Below, one piece after another: positions 1 to 7,655 of a DNA stretch of 64,000 nucleotides. The DNA lies in the NCBI RefSeq assembly GCF_000277405.1, contig NC_017741.1, positions 1,599,457 through 1,663,456 of the forward strand, given 5' to 3'. The DNA is from Helicobacter pylori Shi112. GTDB taxonomy: Bacteria; Campylobacterota; Campylobacteria; Campylobacterales; Helicobacteraceae. Positions within the stretch are counted from its first letter, which is position 1. Each line of letters begins with the position of its first letter. The notes under the pieces were generated by a model. The model saw only the letters and a program-made list of their open reading frames with translations. It ran no database searches and was not told where the DNA came from. The position numbers and the translations under genes were made by a program.

Positions 1-1158
1 TCCTTACTGGATGGCTATATCCAAAACCAAAACAAGGCGTTTAGCCCCCTTTTAGGCGCGCTTGAAGAAAAATTCACCCGTTTAGAGAAGCTAGAAAAAG
101 AAAGGCGATTATTAGAAGATAAAAAGCGTTTCCAAAAGGATTTAGAAGAGCGTTTGAATTTTGAAAAAATGAAATTAGAGAAACTGGATTTAAAAGAAGA
201 TGAATACGAACGCCTTTTAGAGCAAAAAAAATTGCTTTCCAGTAAGGAAAAATTGAACGATAAAATCGCTCTGGCGTTAGAGGTGCTAGAAAATACCCAC
301 AAAATCACGCATGCTTTAGAGAGCGTGGGCCATAGCGCTGAATTTTTAAAAAGCGCTTTATTAGAAGCGAGCACTCTATTGGAAAAAGAGCAGGCTAAAT
401 TAGAAGAGTGCGAGCGTTTGGATATTGAAAAAGTGCTAGAAAGGCTTGGCATGCTAAGTGGGATCATTAAGGATTACGGGAGCATTACGCATGCTAAAGA
501 ACGATTAGGGCATGTTAAAAACGAATTGCATAACCTAAAAGAAATTGATAACCATTGCGAAACTTACCACAAAGAAATAGAGCAACTAAAAACCGAATGC
601 TTGAAATTGTGCGAAGAAATAAGCGGCTTTAGAAAAGAGTATTTAGTCGGTTTTAACGCTCTTTTAAGCGCTAAAGCGAAAGATTTGCTCCTAAAAAGCC
701 CTAGTTTGGTTTTAGAAGAAGCCCCAATGAGCGAAAAAGGCGCTCAAAAACTCGTTTTGAATTTGCAAAATTCCCAATTAGAAACCTTAAGCTCTGGAGA
801 ATACAGCCGTTTGAGGTTGGCGTTCATGCTTTTAGAAATGGAGTTTTTAAAGGATTTTAAAGGCGTCTTGGTGTTAGATGAAATGGATTCTAATTTGAGC
901 GGCGAAGAGAGTTTGGCGGTTTCTAAAGCCCTTGAAACCTTAAGCAGCCATTCCCAAATCTTTGCCATTTCGCACCAAGTCCATATCCCAGCGCTCGCTA
1001 AAAACCATATTTTAGTCTTCAAAGAAAACCACAAAAGCCTCGCCAAAACCCTTAATAACGAAGAAAGGGTTTTAGAAATCGCGCGCATGATAGGGGGGAG
1101 CGAGAATATAGAGAGCGCGATTTCTTTCGCTAAAGAAAAATTAAAGGCGCAAGAATGA
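1..1158 (+). CDS. recN: DNA repair protein RecN, 3' part (start lies outside the window)
   Basis: The frame is open from base 1, so only the C-terminal 385 or so residues are present. RecN is an SMC-like ATPase that acts in recombinational repair of double-strand breaks. The visible part has a long Glu/Lys/Leu-rich coiled coil, then an ABC-type signature (LSSGEYSRL) and a Walker B (VLVLDEMDSNLSG) with the D-loop and a downstream switch histidine (ISHQ). It overlaps the next gene by 4 bp (ATGA), which suggests co-transcription. Confidence 0.95.
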   Translation, partial: SLLDGYIQNQNKAFSPLLGALEEKFTRLEKLEKERRLLEDKKRFQKDLEERLNFEKMKLEKLDLKEDEYERLLEQKKLLSSKEKLNDKIALALEVLENTHKITHALESVGHSAEFLKSALLEASTLLEKEQAKLEECERLDIEKVLERLGMLSGIIKDYGSITHAKERLGHVKNELHNLKEIDNHCETYHKEIEQLKTECLKLCEEISGFRKEYLVGFNALLSAKAKDLLLKSPSLVLEEAPMSEKGAQKLVLNLQNSQLETLSSGEYSRLRLAFMLLEMEFLKDFKGVLVLDEMDSNLSGEESLAVSKALETLSSHSQIFAISHQVHIPALAKNHILVFKENHKSLAKTLNNEERVLEIARMIGGSENIESAISFAKEKLKAQE

Positions 1159-2462
1159 AATTTTTTCTTTTAAAGAAATTCAGCGAATTTTTAAACGCTC
1201 AAACGCATTTTAACCTCAAACGCTTGAGCGCATCTAGTTTTTTATTAGAGACTTTTTCTAAAGAAAAACACACCTTTGTTGTAGATTTGAATGAGCCTTA
1301 TATCGGTTTGTCAAAAAAACCCCCAGAGAGCGTTTTAAAAAACACCCTAGCGTTAGATTTTTGTTTGAATAAATTCACTAAAAACGCCAAAATCTTACAA
1401 GCAAACATCGTTGATAACGATCGGATTTTAGAAATCACAGGCGCTAAAGATTTGGCTTATAAGAGTGAAAATTTTATTTTGCGTTTAGAAATGATCCCTA
1501 AAAAAGCCAACCTCATGATTTTAGATAAAGAAAAATGCGTGATAGAAGCCTTTCGTTTTAATGACAGGGTCGCTAAAAACGATATTTTAGGGGCATTGCC
1601 TCTTAATACATATGAGCATCAAGAAAAGGATTTGGATTTTAAGGGATTGTTAGACATTTTAGAAAAAGATTTTTTATCCTATCAGCATAAAGAATTAGAA
1701 CACAAAAAAAATCACATCATCAAGCGATTGAATATGCAAAAAGAACGCTTGAAAGAAAAATTAGAAAAACTAGAAGATCCTAAAAATTTACAATTGGAAG
1801 CGAAAGAATTGCAAACTCAAGCTTCGCTATTGCTCACTTACCAGCATTTAATCAATAAGCATGAAAGTCGCGTGGTTTTAAAGGATTTTGAAGATAAAGA
1901 ATGTGCGATTGAAATTGATAAGAGCATGCCCTTAAACGCTTTTATCAATAAAAAATTCACTCTCAGCAAAAAAAAGAAACAAAAATCGCAATTCTTGTAT
2001 TTAGAAGAAGAGAATCTAAAAGAAAAAATCGCTTTTAAAGAAAATCAAATTAATTATGTTAAAGGAGCACAAGAAGAAAGCGTTTTAGAAATGTTTATGC
2101 CGGTAAAAAATTCTAAAATCAAACGCCCGATGAGCGGGTATGAAGTGCTGTATTATAAGGATTTTAAAATCGGTTTAGGGAAAAACCAAAAAGAAAATAT
2201 CAAACTCTTACAAGACGCAAGAGCGAATGATTTATGGATGCATGTAAGAGATATTCCTGGATCGCATTTGATCGTTTTTTGCCAAAAGAATACGCCCAAA
2301 GATGAGATCATTATGGAATTAGCCAAAATGTTGATTAAAATGCAAAAAGATGTGTTTAATAGTTACGAAATTGACTACACGCAACGAAAATTTGTCAAAA
2401 TCATCAGAGGAGCTAATGTCATTTACTCAAAATACCGAACTATTAGTCTAAAGGACACTTAA
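1155..2462 (+). CDS. rqcH: NFACT/RqcH-type protein (often annotated fibronectin-binding protein)
   Basis: A 435-residue NFACT-family protein. The N-terminal NFACT-N-like region is followed by a long Lys/Glu coiled coil around residues 170-320 and a C-terminal NFACT-R (DUF814) domain with ARANDLWMHVRDIPGSH. In bacteria the RqcH branch binds obstructed 50S subunits and adds alanine tails to stalled nascent chains. The older name in Helicobacter is fibronectin/fibrinogen-binding protein. It is shorter than Bacillus RqcH (about 570 residues). The rqcH assignment comes from the family and not from a visible catalytic test. Confidence 0.85.
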   Translation: MKFFLLKKFSEFLNAQTHFNLKRLSASSFLLETFSKEKHTFVVDLNEPYIGLSKKPPESVLKNTLALDFCLNKFTKNAKILQANIVDNDRILEITGAKDLAYKSENFILRLEMIPKKANLMILDKEKCVIEAFRFNDRVAKNDILGALPLNTYEHQEKDLDFKGLLDILEKDFLSYQHKELEHKKNHIIKRLNMQKERLKEKLEKLEDPKNLQLEAKELQTQASLLLTYQHLINKHESRVVLKDFEDKECAIEIDKSMPLNAFINKKFTLSKKKKQKSQFLYLEEENLKEKIAFKENQINYVKGAQEESVLEMFMPVKNSKIKRPMSGYEVLYYKDFKIGLGKNQKENIKLLQDARANDLWMHVRDIPGSHLIVFCQKNTPKDEIIMELAKMLIKMQKDVFNSYEIDYTQRKFVKIIRGANVIYSKYRTISLKDT

Positions 2463-2480
2463 ACACTTAAGGAGGTTAGC

Positions 2481-2777
2481 ATGGGTGTTTCAGCTTTAGG
2501 CAATGTAACTTACATCAACCAAAACGCTCCTTTAAATTCTGCTATCCAACAGGGTGCAAGAAGTGATATGCTGGATTTAGCGCAAAGCTTTCAAAATAAG
2601 CTTGAATTAGCCCAAGAAACAAGGGCGTTAGAAAACATGCAAGCTATTAGCGATAAAGACCCTAAGGAAGGCTCTAAAAACCGCTATCAAAACAGCCGAA
2701 GGGCTAAGGCGTTTGGCTTGGAAGAAGAAGAAATTGAATTGTGGCATGAAGAGCATTTGTTGGATATTGTGGGGTAG
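2481..2777 (+). CDS. Small conserved hypothetical protein
   Basis: 98 residues, preceded by a strong ribosome binding site (AAGGAGGTTAGC then ATG). No signal peptide or membrane segment. The C-terminal half is rich in Glu and Arg and ends EEEEIELWHEEHLLDIVG, which may form an acidic helix. It follows the RqcH-type gene after 18 bp, so it is probably the last gene of the recN operon. No family is recognised. It is the last core-like gene before the accessory stretch. Confidence 0.75.
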   Translation: MGVSALGNVTYINQNAPLNSAIQQGARSDMLDLAQSFQNKLELAQETRALENMQAISDKDPKEGSKNRYQNSRRAKAFGLEEEEIELWHEEHLLDIVG

Positions 2778-2931
2778 GATTAAACTAAAAGGTTAAGATA
2801 TCTTAAATGGATTTTTTTAATTTGGTTTAAGTAAAACTTGATGTAGGTTTTACTTAATTATTATATTATATTTATACTTTCTTTCTGCTATTAAAATAAT
2901 TTAAACAATAAACATAAAAATATTTTTTATG

Positions 2932-2960
2932 TTGACTTACTATTATATTTATGATATTGT
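2932..2960 (+). promoter_or_regulatory. Strong extended -10 promoter upstream of IS607
   Basis: TTGACT at 2932-2937, a 17-bp spacer, then TATTGT at 2955-2960 preceded by TGA (extended -10). The predicted transcript start falls at about 2967-2968, on the ATG of the next small ORF, so that mRNA would be leaderless. Confidence 0.6.
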
Positions 2961-2967
2961 AGAACTT

Positions 2968-3069
2968 ATGTCAATGGAAGCTATAACTTTAAAAGCATAT
3001 AGCAAAGGCTTTCTAAAGGAGATTATGAAACGCTCTTTAGGGTTACAAACAGAAACTAAAATCCTATAA
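2968..3069 (+). CDS. Small ORF interrupted by the IS607 left end (unknown function)
   Basis: A 33-codon frame starting MSMEAITLKAYSK with a basic amphipathic N-terminus. The first 25 codons lie outside the insertion sequence. The rest and the stop lie inside the IS607 left end, so the C-terminus is element-derived. No ribosome binding site is visible, but the extended -10 at 2952-2960 puts the transcript start at the ATG. If the element and one GG are removed, the frame continues a few codons into 5070-5106 and then stops, so the ancestral product was also short. No family is recognised. Confidence 0.35.
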   Translation: MSMEAITLKAYSKGFLKEIMKRSLGLQTETKIL

Positions 3070-3106
3070 TAACCTATAAAATACTATAATTTTTGTATAG
3101 GTTATT
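3063..3106. repeat. IS607 left-end phased repeats and inverted repeat
   Basis: CCTATA at 3063, CCTATA at 3073 and ACTATA at 3083 are spaced exactly 10 bp apart. AATAACCTATA (3068-3078) is the perfect inverted complement of TATAGGTTATT (3096-3106). One helical turn between repeats suggests a binding site for transposase multimers, and the inner arm lies just upstream of the tnpA -10. Confidence 0.75.
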
Positions 3107-3114
3107 AAGTTTTG

Positions 3115-3123
3115 TGTTATACT
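3115..3123 (+). promoter_or_regulatory. tnpA promoter (extended -10), probably leaderless
   Basis: TG at 3115-3116 plus TATACT at 3118-3123, with only six bases before the ATG at 3130. Transcription would begin at or next to the start codon. The inverted-repeat arm at 3096-3106 lies where a -35 box would be, so transposase binding could repress its own promoter. Confidence 0.55.
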
Positions 3124-3129
3124 GCTTGC

Positions 3130-3783
3130 ATGAATAAAAGAATGCTATCAATCGGTCAAGCGAGTAAGCTTTTGGGTGTAACTATCCAAACCTTACGCAA
3201 TTGGGATAAAAAAGATTTGTTAAAACCTGATGAACTCACTAAAGGCGGTGAAAGGCGTTACAAGTTAGAAAGTTTAAGGCGTATCAATAGAAACGCAGTC
3301 TTTAATCAAGATGAATTAAAAACAATAGCTTATGCTAGAGTAAGCTCGCATGACCAACAAGAGGATTTAATCAGACAAGTTCAAGTTTTAGAGCTTTATT
3401 GCGCTAGATGCGGCTTTAACTATGAAGTGATACAAGATTTAGGGAGTGGCATGAACTACTATAAAAAAGGCTTAACCAAGCTTTTAAACTTAATCTTAGA
3501 CAATCAAGTCAAGCGCCTTGTATTAACGCATAAAGACAGATTATTACGCTTTGGAGCTGAATTGGTATTCAGTATTTGTGAAGCTAAAGAAGTAGAAGTG
3601 GTTATCATCAATAAGGGTGATGAGAATGTGAGGTTTGAAGAAGAATTAGCCAAAGATGTTTTAGAAATTATAACCGTCTTTAGCGCTAGATTGTATGGCT
3701 CTAGGTCTAAGAAAAACAAAAAACTCTTAGATGAAATGCAAGAAGTCATAACTAACAATGTCAGCTATCTCAATCACGCATAA
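3130..3783 (+). CDS. tnpA: IS607 transposase TnpA, serine recombinase
   Basis: 217 residues. The N-terminus is a MerR-like helix-turn-helix (SIGQASKLLGVTIQTLRNWD), and the small serine-recombinase catalytic domain follows (YARVSSHDQQEDLIRQ, with the nucleophilic Ser in ARVSS, then HKDRLLRFG). Having DNA binding at the N-terminus and catalysis at the C-terminus is the IS607 arrangement. I chose the ATG at 3130 because an upstream TTG at 3112 lies inside the promoter. The last 26 bp overlap tnpB, implying translational coupling. Confidence 0.93.
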   Translation: MNKRMLSIGQASKLLGVTIQTLRNWDKKDLLKPDELTKGGERRYKLESLRRINRNAVFNQDELKTIAYARVSSHDQQEDLIRQVQVLELYCARCGFNYEVIQDLGSGMNYYKKGLTKLLNLILDNQVKRLVLTHKDRLLRFGAELVFSICEAKEVEVVIINKGDENVRFEEELAKDVLEIITVFSARLYGSRSKKNKKLLDEMQEVITNNVSYLNHA

Positions 3784-5017
3784 AATCGCTTTAAAGCCTA
3801 ATAACAAGCATATTACTTACTTTAAAAAAGCTTTTGGGTGCGCTAGGTTCGCTTATAATTGGGGGTTAGCTAAATGGAAAGAAAACTACCAACTGGGTAT
3901 TAAAACTAACCATCTACAGCTTAAAAAAGAATTTAACGCTCTTAAAAAATCGCAATTTAATTTCGTTTATGAAGTAACTAAATACGCCACCCAACAGCCT
4001 TTTATCCACTTAAATCTAGCCTTTAATAAGTTTTTTAGGGATTTGAAAAAAGGTTTAGTGAGTTACCCTAAATTTAAAAAGAAAAGAGAGTTTCAAGGTT
4101 CTTTTTATATAGGGGGCGACCAAATTAAAATCATTCAAACAGCTAATACTGGTTATTTAAAAATACCTAACTTACCACCAATCAAACTCACTGAAAAACT
4201 AAGATTTCAAGGCAAAATCAATAACGCTACCATCACTCAAAAGGGCGATCATTTCTATGTTTCAATCTCTTGTGGTGTTGATGAGAGTGAATACAAACGA
4301 ACCCATAAACTCCAAGAGAGTCATAATAAACTAGGGGTTGATATAGGGATTAAATCCTTTGTGAGTTTGTCTAATGGCTTAAATATCTATGCCCCTAAGC
4401 CCTTAGATAAGCTTACTAGAAAGCTTGTAAGAATTAGCAGACAACTGAGTAAAAAAATCCACCCAAAAACCAAAGGGGATAAAACCAAGAAATCTAATAA
4501 TTACTTAAAGCATTCTAAAAAGCTTACCCACTTGCATGAAAAAATCGCTAACATCAGACTTGATTTTTTACACAAGCTCACAAGCTCTCTTATAAGACAC
4601 TCAAACTCGTTTTGTTTAGAGAGTTTGAAAGTCAAAAACATGTTTAAAAATCACAGGTTGGCTAAATCTTTAAGCGATGTTTCTATGTCTGTGTTTAACA
4701 CGCTATTAGAGTATAAAGCTAAATACTCTAATAAAGAAATTCTAAGAGCTGACACTTACTATCCAAGCTCTAAGACTTGTTCTAATTGTCAAAAGGTTAA
4801 ACAAGATTTAAAACTTAAAGATAGGATTTATCAATGCCTAGAGTGTGGCTTTGAATTAGATAGAGATATAAACGCTGCTATCAATCTTTTAAAGCATTTA
4901 GTAGGTAGAGTTACTGCCGAATTTACGCCTATGGACTTGACAGCTCTGTTGAATGATTTATCCAAAAATCGTTTAGCAACTAGCAAGGTTGAACTAGGAA
5001 TACAACAAAAACCCTAA
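3758..5017 (+). CDS. tnpB: IS607 TnpB, RNA-guided RuvC-like nuclease
   Basis: 419 residues, a TnpB of the family ancestral to Cas12. The RuvC residues are all visible: D195 in GVDIGIKS, E288 in FCLESLKVKN and D370 in ELDRDINAA. A zinc ribbon with C341, C344, C360 and C363 lies between the last two. The length is normal for an active TnpB. It starts inside tnpA. Known TnpBs use a guide RNA made from the 3' end of the gene and the element's right end to cut the empty donor site and so keep the element in place. Activity of this copy is inferred from intact motifs only. Confidence 0.92.
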   Translation: MSAISITHKIALKPNNKHITYFKKAFGCARFAYNWGLAKWKENYQLGIKTNHLQLKKEFNALKKSQFNFVYEVTKYATQQPFIHLNLAFNKFFRDLKKGLVSYPKFKKKREFQGSFYIGGDQIKIIQTANTGYLKIPNLPPIKLTEKLRFQGKINNATITQKGDHFYVSISCGVDESEYKRTHKLQESHNKLGVDIGIKSFVSLSNGLNIYAPKPLDKLTRKLVRISRQLSKKIHPKTKGDKTKKSNNYLKHSKKLTHLHEKIANIRLDFLHKLTSSLIRHSNSFCLESLKVKNMFKNHRLAKSLSDVSMSVFNTLLEYKAKYSNKEILRADTYYPSSKTCSNCQKVKQDLKLKDRIYQCLECGFELDRDINAAINLLKHLVGRVTAEFTPMDLTALLNDLSKNRLATSKVELGIQQKP

Positions 5018-5069
5018 ATTAAGAGAATTTTATAGCTCTTTATAGGATTTTATAGGTTTGTAGTAACGG
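5018..5069 (+). ncRNA. Candidate TnpB guide (omega/re) RNA 3' region
   Basis: The guide scaffold of TnpB systems normally spans the tnpB 3' end and the right end of the element, with the guide read from flanking DNA, here starting at 5070. This entry marks only the untranslated part. No start or secondary structure was computed. The assignment rests on family knowledge and on TnpB being intact. Confidence 0.4.
5031..5056. repeat. IS607 right-end phased repeats
   Basis: TATAG at 5031, TATAGG at 5041 and TATAGG at 5051 are spaced 10 bp apart. They are the inverted counterpart of the CCTATA series at the left end. The reverse complement of 5031-5064 aligns closely with 3055-3088. Confidence 0.75.
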
Positions 5070-5134
5070 ACAGAGACACCCGAAATTCTATTGACAACTC
5101 AAAGCTAAACATACTAGACTTAAAGGATACAAAG

Positions 5135-5455
5135 ATGCAACAAGCCTTACAAGACAAAAGCATAAGCCCATGTTTAGTGGATGATTATCGTTATCTAAAT
5201 AAGGGCATACCGAACTTTTTTGATTATAATATCAAAGACAAAAACGAAGCAAAGGAAAGACAAGATGAAAAAGAAAAACTAGCCGATAAGATAGAAAAAG
5301 ATGAAAAAGACAGCGATGAGTTAAAACACAGCGAAATTGATACAAAGGACACAACCATGAGCGATGCACCATTTCGCTTTTTAGCATGTTCTACTAAAAT
5401 TACCCAAAAGAGATTAAAATACTTCTGCGGTAGGAATAGAAAAAGTCAGCTGTAA
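5135..5455 (+). CDS. Small charged hypothetical protein downstream of IS607
   Basis: 106 residues with a ribosome binding site (AAAGGATACAAAG ATG). The middle is almost all Lys, Glu and Asp (KEKLADKIEKDEKDSDE) and is probably helical or disordered. No signal peptide or membrane segment. In the same frame the sequence is open upstream to the IS607 end, so the protein may once have been longer or been driven from the promoter at 2932. A TTGACA at 5091-5096 could be part of a new promoter but lacks a good -10. No family is recognised. Confidence 0.5.
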   Translation: MQQALQDKSISPCLVDDYRYLNKGIPNFFDYNIKDKNEAKERQDEKEKLADKIEKDEKDSDELKHSEIDTKDTTMSDAPFRFLACSTKITQKRLKYFCGRNRKSQL

Positions 5456-5493
5456 TTTGTTAAGTCAAAAAAGACTAATACTAGGAGAAAACA

Positions 5494-5823
5494 ATGAAAA
5501 TTAAAGCGATTGCTATGGTGCTATTGTTAAGTGGGGCGTTTTGTTTAGCACATGAAAAAGTGAGCAAGCAAGAATTAGAACACCCCATCACCCAACCGAT
5601 ATACACAGAAGCGCTAATAGACACTTATACTTTTGACTTATCAAGTCAGCAAACTATAAGAGATATTTATAAGGCAATGTATAGAAACAATGCCATTGCG
5701 GTCAGCAATTTGGATAGGGTTACTAAAAATGATGCACTTATTAAGAATGCTTATAAAAAAATTGACAACTTGGAAAAAAGAATAAGACAGCTAGAGCAAC
5801 AGCTAAAACAAGCTAAAAAGTAA
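5494..5823 (+). CDS. Small secreted coiled-coil protein (hypothetical)
   Basis: 109 residues with a clear Sec signal peptide: MKIKAIA, then a Val/Leu-rich core, then FCLA with likely cleavage before HEKVSK. The mature part ends in a coiled coil (KKIDNLEKRIRQLEQQLKQ). The ribosome binding site is good (CTAGGAGAAAACA ATG). It lies 38 bp after the charged ORF on the same strand and is followed by a strong terminator, so the two form a short operon. Periplasmic or surface location is inferred. The family is unknown to me. Confidence 0.6.
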   Translation: MKIKAIAMVLLLSGAFCLAHEKVSKQELEHPITQPIYTEALIDTYTFDLSSQQTIRDIYKAMYRNNAIAVSNLDRVTKNDALIKNAYKKIDNLEKRIRQLEQQLKQAKK

Positions 5824-5832
5824 GCAAAAAAA

Positions 5833-5856
5833 CCCCTATTAACTAGGGGCGTTTTT
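5833..5856 (+). terminator. Rho-independent terminator
   Basis: CCCCTA (5833-5838), a five-base loop, TAGGGG (5844-5849), then CG and a T run. It closes the two-gene unit 5135-5823. Confidence 0.85.
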
Positions 5857-5904
5857 ATCTTAAAAAACAAACTATGCGGTTATTATAACATAATTTTTTA
5901 TTTC

Positions 5905-5913
5905 TGTTATAAT
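5905..5913 (+). promoter_or_regulatory. Extended -10 promoter of the next small ORF
   Basis: TG at 5905-5906 plus a perfect TATAAT at 5908-5913. The ATG at 5920 begins six bases later, so the mRNA is probably leaderless. Confidence 0.65.
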
Positions 5914-5919
5914 GTAGAT

Positions 5920-6117
5920 ATGAGCATGAATAATAAAGATAACGACGAAGTCAATATCATACAAGAATACAAAAAGATATACGATGAGTGCGAAGTCCAA
6001 GACAAGATAAAAGTGCTAGGCAATATTCAGAAGTATCAAATGGATATGCTAAAGATTATCCGTAATCAAACCCAATTAAACAATTTTCGTTTAACTGGTT
6101 GCTTTTATGATATTTAA
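5920..6117 (+). CDS. Small hypothetical protein, probably leaderless
   Basis: 65 residues beginning MSMNNKDNDEVNIIQEYKK, hydrophilic and helical (Lys/Glu/Gln/Ile). No signal peptide. No ribosome binding site is possible because the perfect extended -10 ends six bases before the ATG. It converges on the dnaQ-like gene and their 3' ends overlap by 27 bp. The initial MSM recalls the other leaderless ORF at 2968. No family is recognised. Confidence 0.5.
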   Translation: MSMNNKDNDEVNIIQEYKKIYDECEVQDKIKVLGNIQKYQMDMLKIIRNQTQLNNFRLTGCFYDI

Positions 6118-6954
6118 CAAACCCTTTGTCCTCTCAAAAAGAGGAAATGGCGCTAGAGTCTCCTGGTGTCTGGCTCTTGGGGGCCTTTTGATCAAGGTGT
6201 TAGCGCATTTGGAAAAATCAATCAAATCCATTGTTGTTTTGATGTAACTGGGCAAGTTTAATAAGCATATTTCAAAGAGCTTATAGCTCGCTAAAGCGTC
6301 CGCGTAGGCTCTGTGGCTGACTTCTATACCAAACCCTAAAAGCTCTTTTAAAAAGCTCAAAGAATAACGCATGGACAAAATGGCTCGTTTGGATAAATCC
6401 AAAGTGCAAAGCTTTAAATTCAATAAGGGGCAATGCAATTTTTCTACAAAATAACGCCCTAAAAAATTGTAATCAAAATTAGCGTTATGGGCTACAAACA
6501 CGCTATTGCCTAAAAAAAGCCGCAATTCTTGCAAGGCTTCATGCACGCTTGGGGCGTTTAGGGTGTCTTCATAAGTGATGCCTGTAAGCTCAGCGATATA
6601 ATCAGGAACGCTTTTGACTTTCACAAGGGTTTCAAAACGATTGATGATTTCCCCCCCCTTCACTTGCACAGCTCCGATTTCTAAAATCTCATGTTTTAGG
6701 GGGCAAGAGCCGGTGGTTTCTAAATCAATAAAGGAAAAAACCTCATCTTTAAGGGGGGTTTTAAGGTTTTTGAGCGTGATTAAATTTTCACTCGTTTCTA
6801 CGAAATTAAGCCCGCACGCTTTTAAATATTCCAAATTGACTTCATCATAAATAAGGCGAGAGAGCGATTTTTCTAGCATGCCCAAGCTTAAATCCTGGTG
6901 CTTTAAGCGAGCGATTAGGGCTTGAATGTCTTTATGCAAGAGGCTGTCTGACAT
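6091..6954 (-). CDS. dnaQ: DnaQ-like 3'-5' exonuclease (DNA polymerase III epsilon family)
   Basis: 287 residues from the ATG at 6954, which overlaps the rpe stop by 23 bp. A longer frame upstream lies inside rpe and is discarded. The DEDDh exonuclease motifs are visible: Exo I (FSFIDLETTGSCP), Exo II (FVAHNANFDYNFL) and Exo III (SHRAYADALASYKL, with the His and Asp). The N-terminal 90 or so residues are an extra helical region. It is annotated as the proofreading subunit. A stand-alone exonuclease role is also possible. A G8 run (coding strand) at 6651-6658 sits in the Gly-Gly before EIINR. Confidence 0.85.
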   Translation of the reverse strand: MSDSLLHKDIQALIARLKHQDLSLGMLEKSLSRLIYDEVNLEYLKACGLNFVETSENLITLKNLKTPLKDEVFSFIDLETTGSCPLKHEILEIGAVQVKGGEIINRFETLVKVKSVPDYIAELTGITYEDTLNAPSVHEALQELRLFLGNSVFVAHNANFDYNFLGRYFVEKLHCPLLNLKLCTLDLSKRAILSMRYSLSFLKELLGFGIEVSHRAYADALASYKLFEICLLNLPSYIKTTMDLIDFSKCANTLIKRPPRARHQETLAPFPLFERTKGLLNIIKATS

Positions 6955-7585
6955 TCTGTAAGCCTTCAATAGCCAGCTTACGATCTTTAGATTTAAAAAT
7001 ATAACTCCCTGAAACCACCACATCCACGCCCGCTTGCTGGAGTTCAAAGATATTTTTATCATTCACGCCCCCATCCACTTCTAAAAGACAGCTAGGGTTG
7101 TAACGCTTGATCAATTCTTTAACTTTTAAGCATTTTTCTAGCACCAGATCTAAAAACTTCTGCCCGCCAAAGCCTGGATTCACGCTCATTAAAAGCACTA
7201 GCCCCACGCTTTCTAGCAAGTATTTAAGGCTTTCTTCATGCGTGTGGGGGTTTAGAACAACACCTGGCGTGATGCCTGCATTTTTAATGAGTTGCAACAC
7301 CCTATGGGGGTGTTTTTCATTTTCTGCATGAATGCTAATGATTTGCGGGTTTAAAGGGGCGAACAATCCCACAAAAAAGCTCGCATTTTCTACCATTAAA
7401 TGCACATCTAAAGGCACTTTGCTTATTTGAGTAACCTTCTCTAAAACCACAGGTCCCATGGTTAAATTAGGCACATAATGCCCATCCATCACATCCACAT
7501 GCAAAAAATCAGCGTTACTCACGCTCTCTATCTCTTTGGCTAAATGCATAAAATCAGCGCTCAAAAGGCTCGGAGCTACTTTCAA
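6932..7585 (-). CDS. rpe: Ribulose-phosphate 3-epimerase
   Basis: 217 residues, TIM-barrel enzyme of the pentose phosphate pathway that interconverts ribulose 5-phosphate and xylulose 5-phosphate. Family motifs: KVAPSLLSADF at the N-terminus, LHVDVMDGHYVPN (metal and catalytic Asp), DVHLMVE, SVNPGFGGQKF and LEVDGGVN. The start is a TTG at 7585, since no in-frame ATG precedes the conserved KVAPS and GGGAAG lies just upstream. Confidence 0.95.
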   Translation of the reverse strand: MKVAPSLLSADFMHLAKEIESVSNADFLHVDVMDGHYVPNLTMGPVVLEKVTQISKVPLDVHLMVENASFFVGLFAPLNPQIISIHAENEKHPHRVLQLIKNAGITPGVVLNPHTHEESLKYLLESVGLVLLMSVNPGFGGQKFLDLVLEKCLKVKELIKRYNPSCLLEVDGGVNDKNIFELQQAGVDVVVSGSYIFKSKDRKLAIEGLQNVRQPLA

Positions 7586-7655
7586 AATACTTCCCTATTT
7601 CCAATGTTTTCAAGTAAAATATTAGCATCTTTAATCAAATCATAAAAGGGTTTTT

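Larger units (their letters stand above)
3043..5069 (+). mobile_element. IS607 insertion sequence (tnpA + tnpB), apparently complete
   Basis: The element carries a serine-recombinase transposase and an overlapping TnpB. GG dinucleotides flank it at 3041-3042 and 5068-5069. Counting one GG as part of the element gives 2027 bp, which matches my memory of the published IS607 length and its rule of insertion at GG. The two ends are imperfect inverted copies carrying phased CCTATA / TATAGG repeats. Both genes are intact, so the copy looks able to move. It separates the promoter at 2932-2960 from the genes at 5135 onward. Confidence 0.9.

Noticed and set aside
3055..3075. ACAGAAAC / ACAGAGAC likeness at the two IS607 flanks as a long target duplication
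   Set aside because: IS607 makes a 0 or 2 bp duplication. The likeness is short and imperfect, and the GG rule explains the ends.
6651..6658. G8 run (minus strand) in the dnaQ-like gene
   Set aside because: Same length as the run in secD and in frame. No evidence of switching, so it is noted only in the gene entry.
6955..7062. N-terminal extension of the dnaQ-like frame
   Set aside because: It lies inside rpe and does not resemble the exonuclease family. The ATG at 6954 is preferred.
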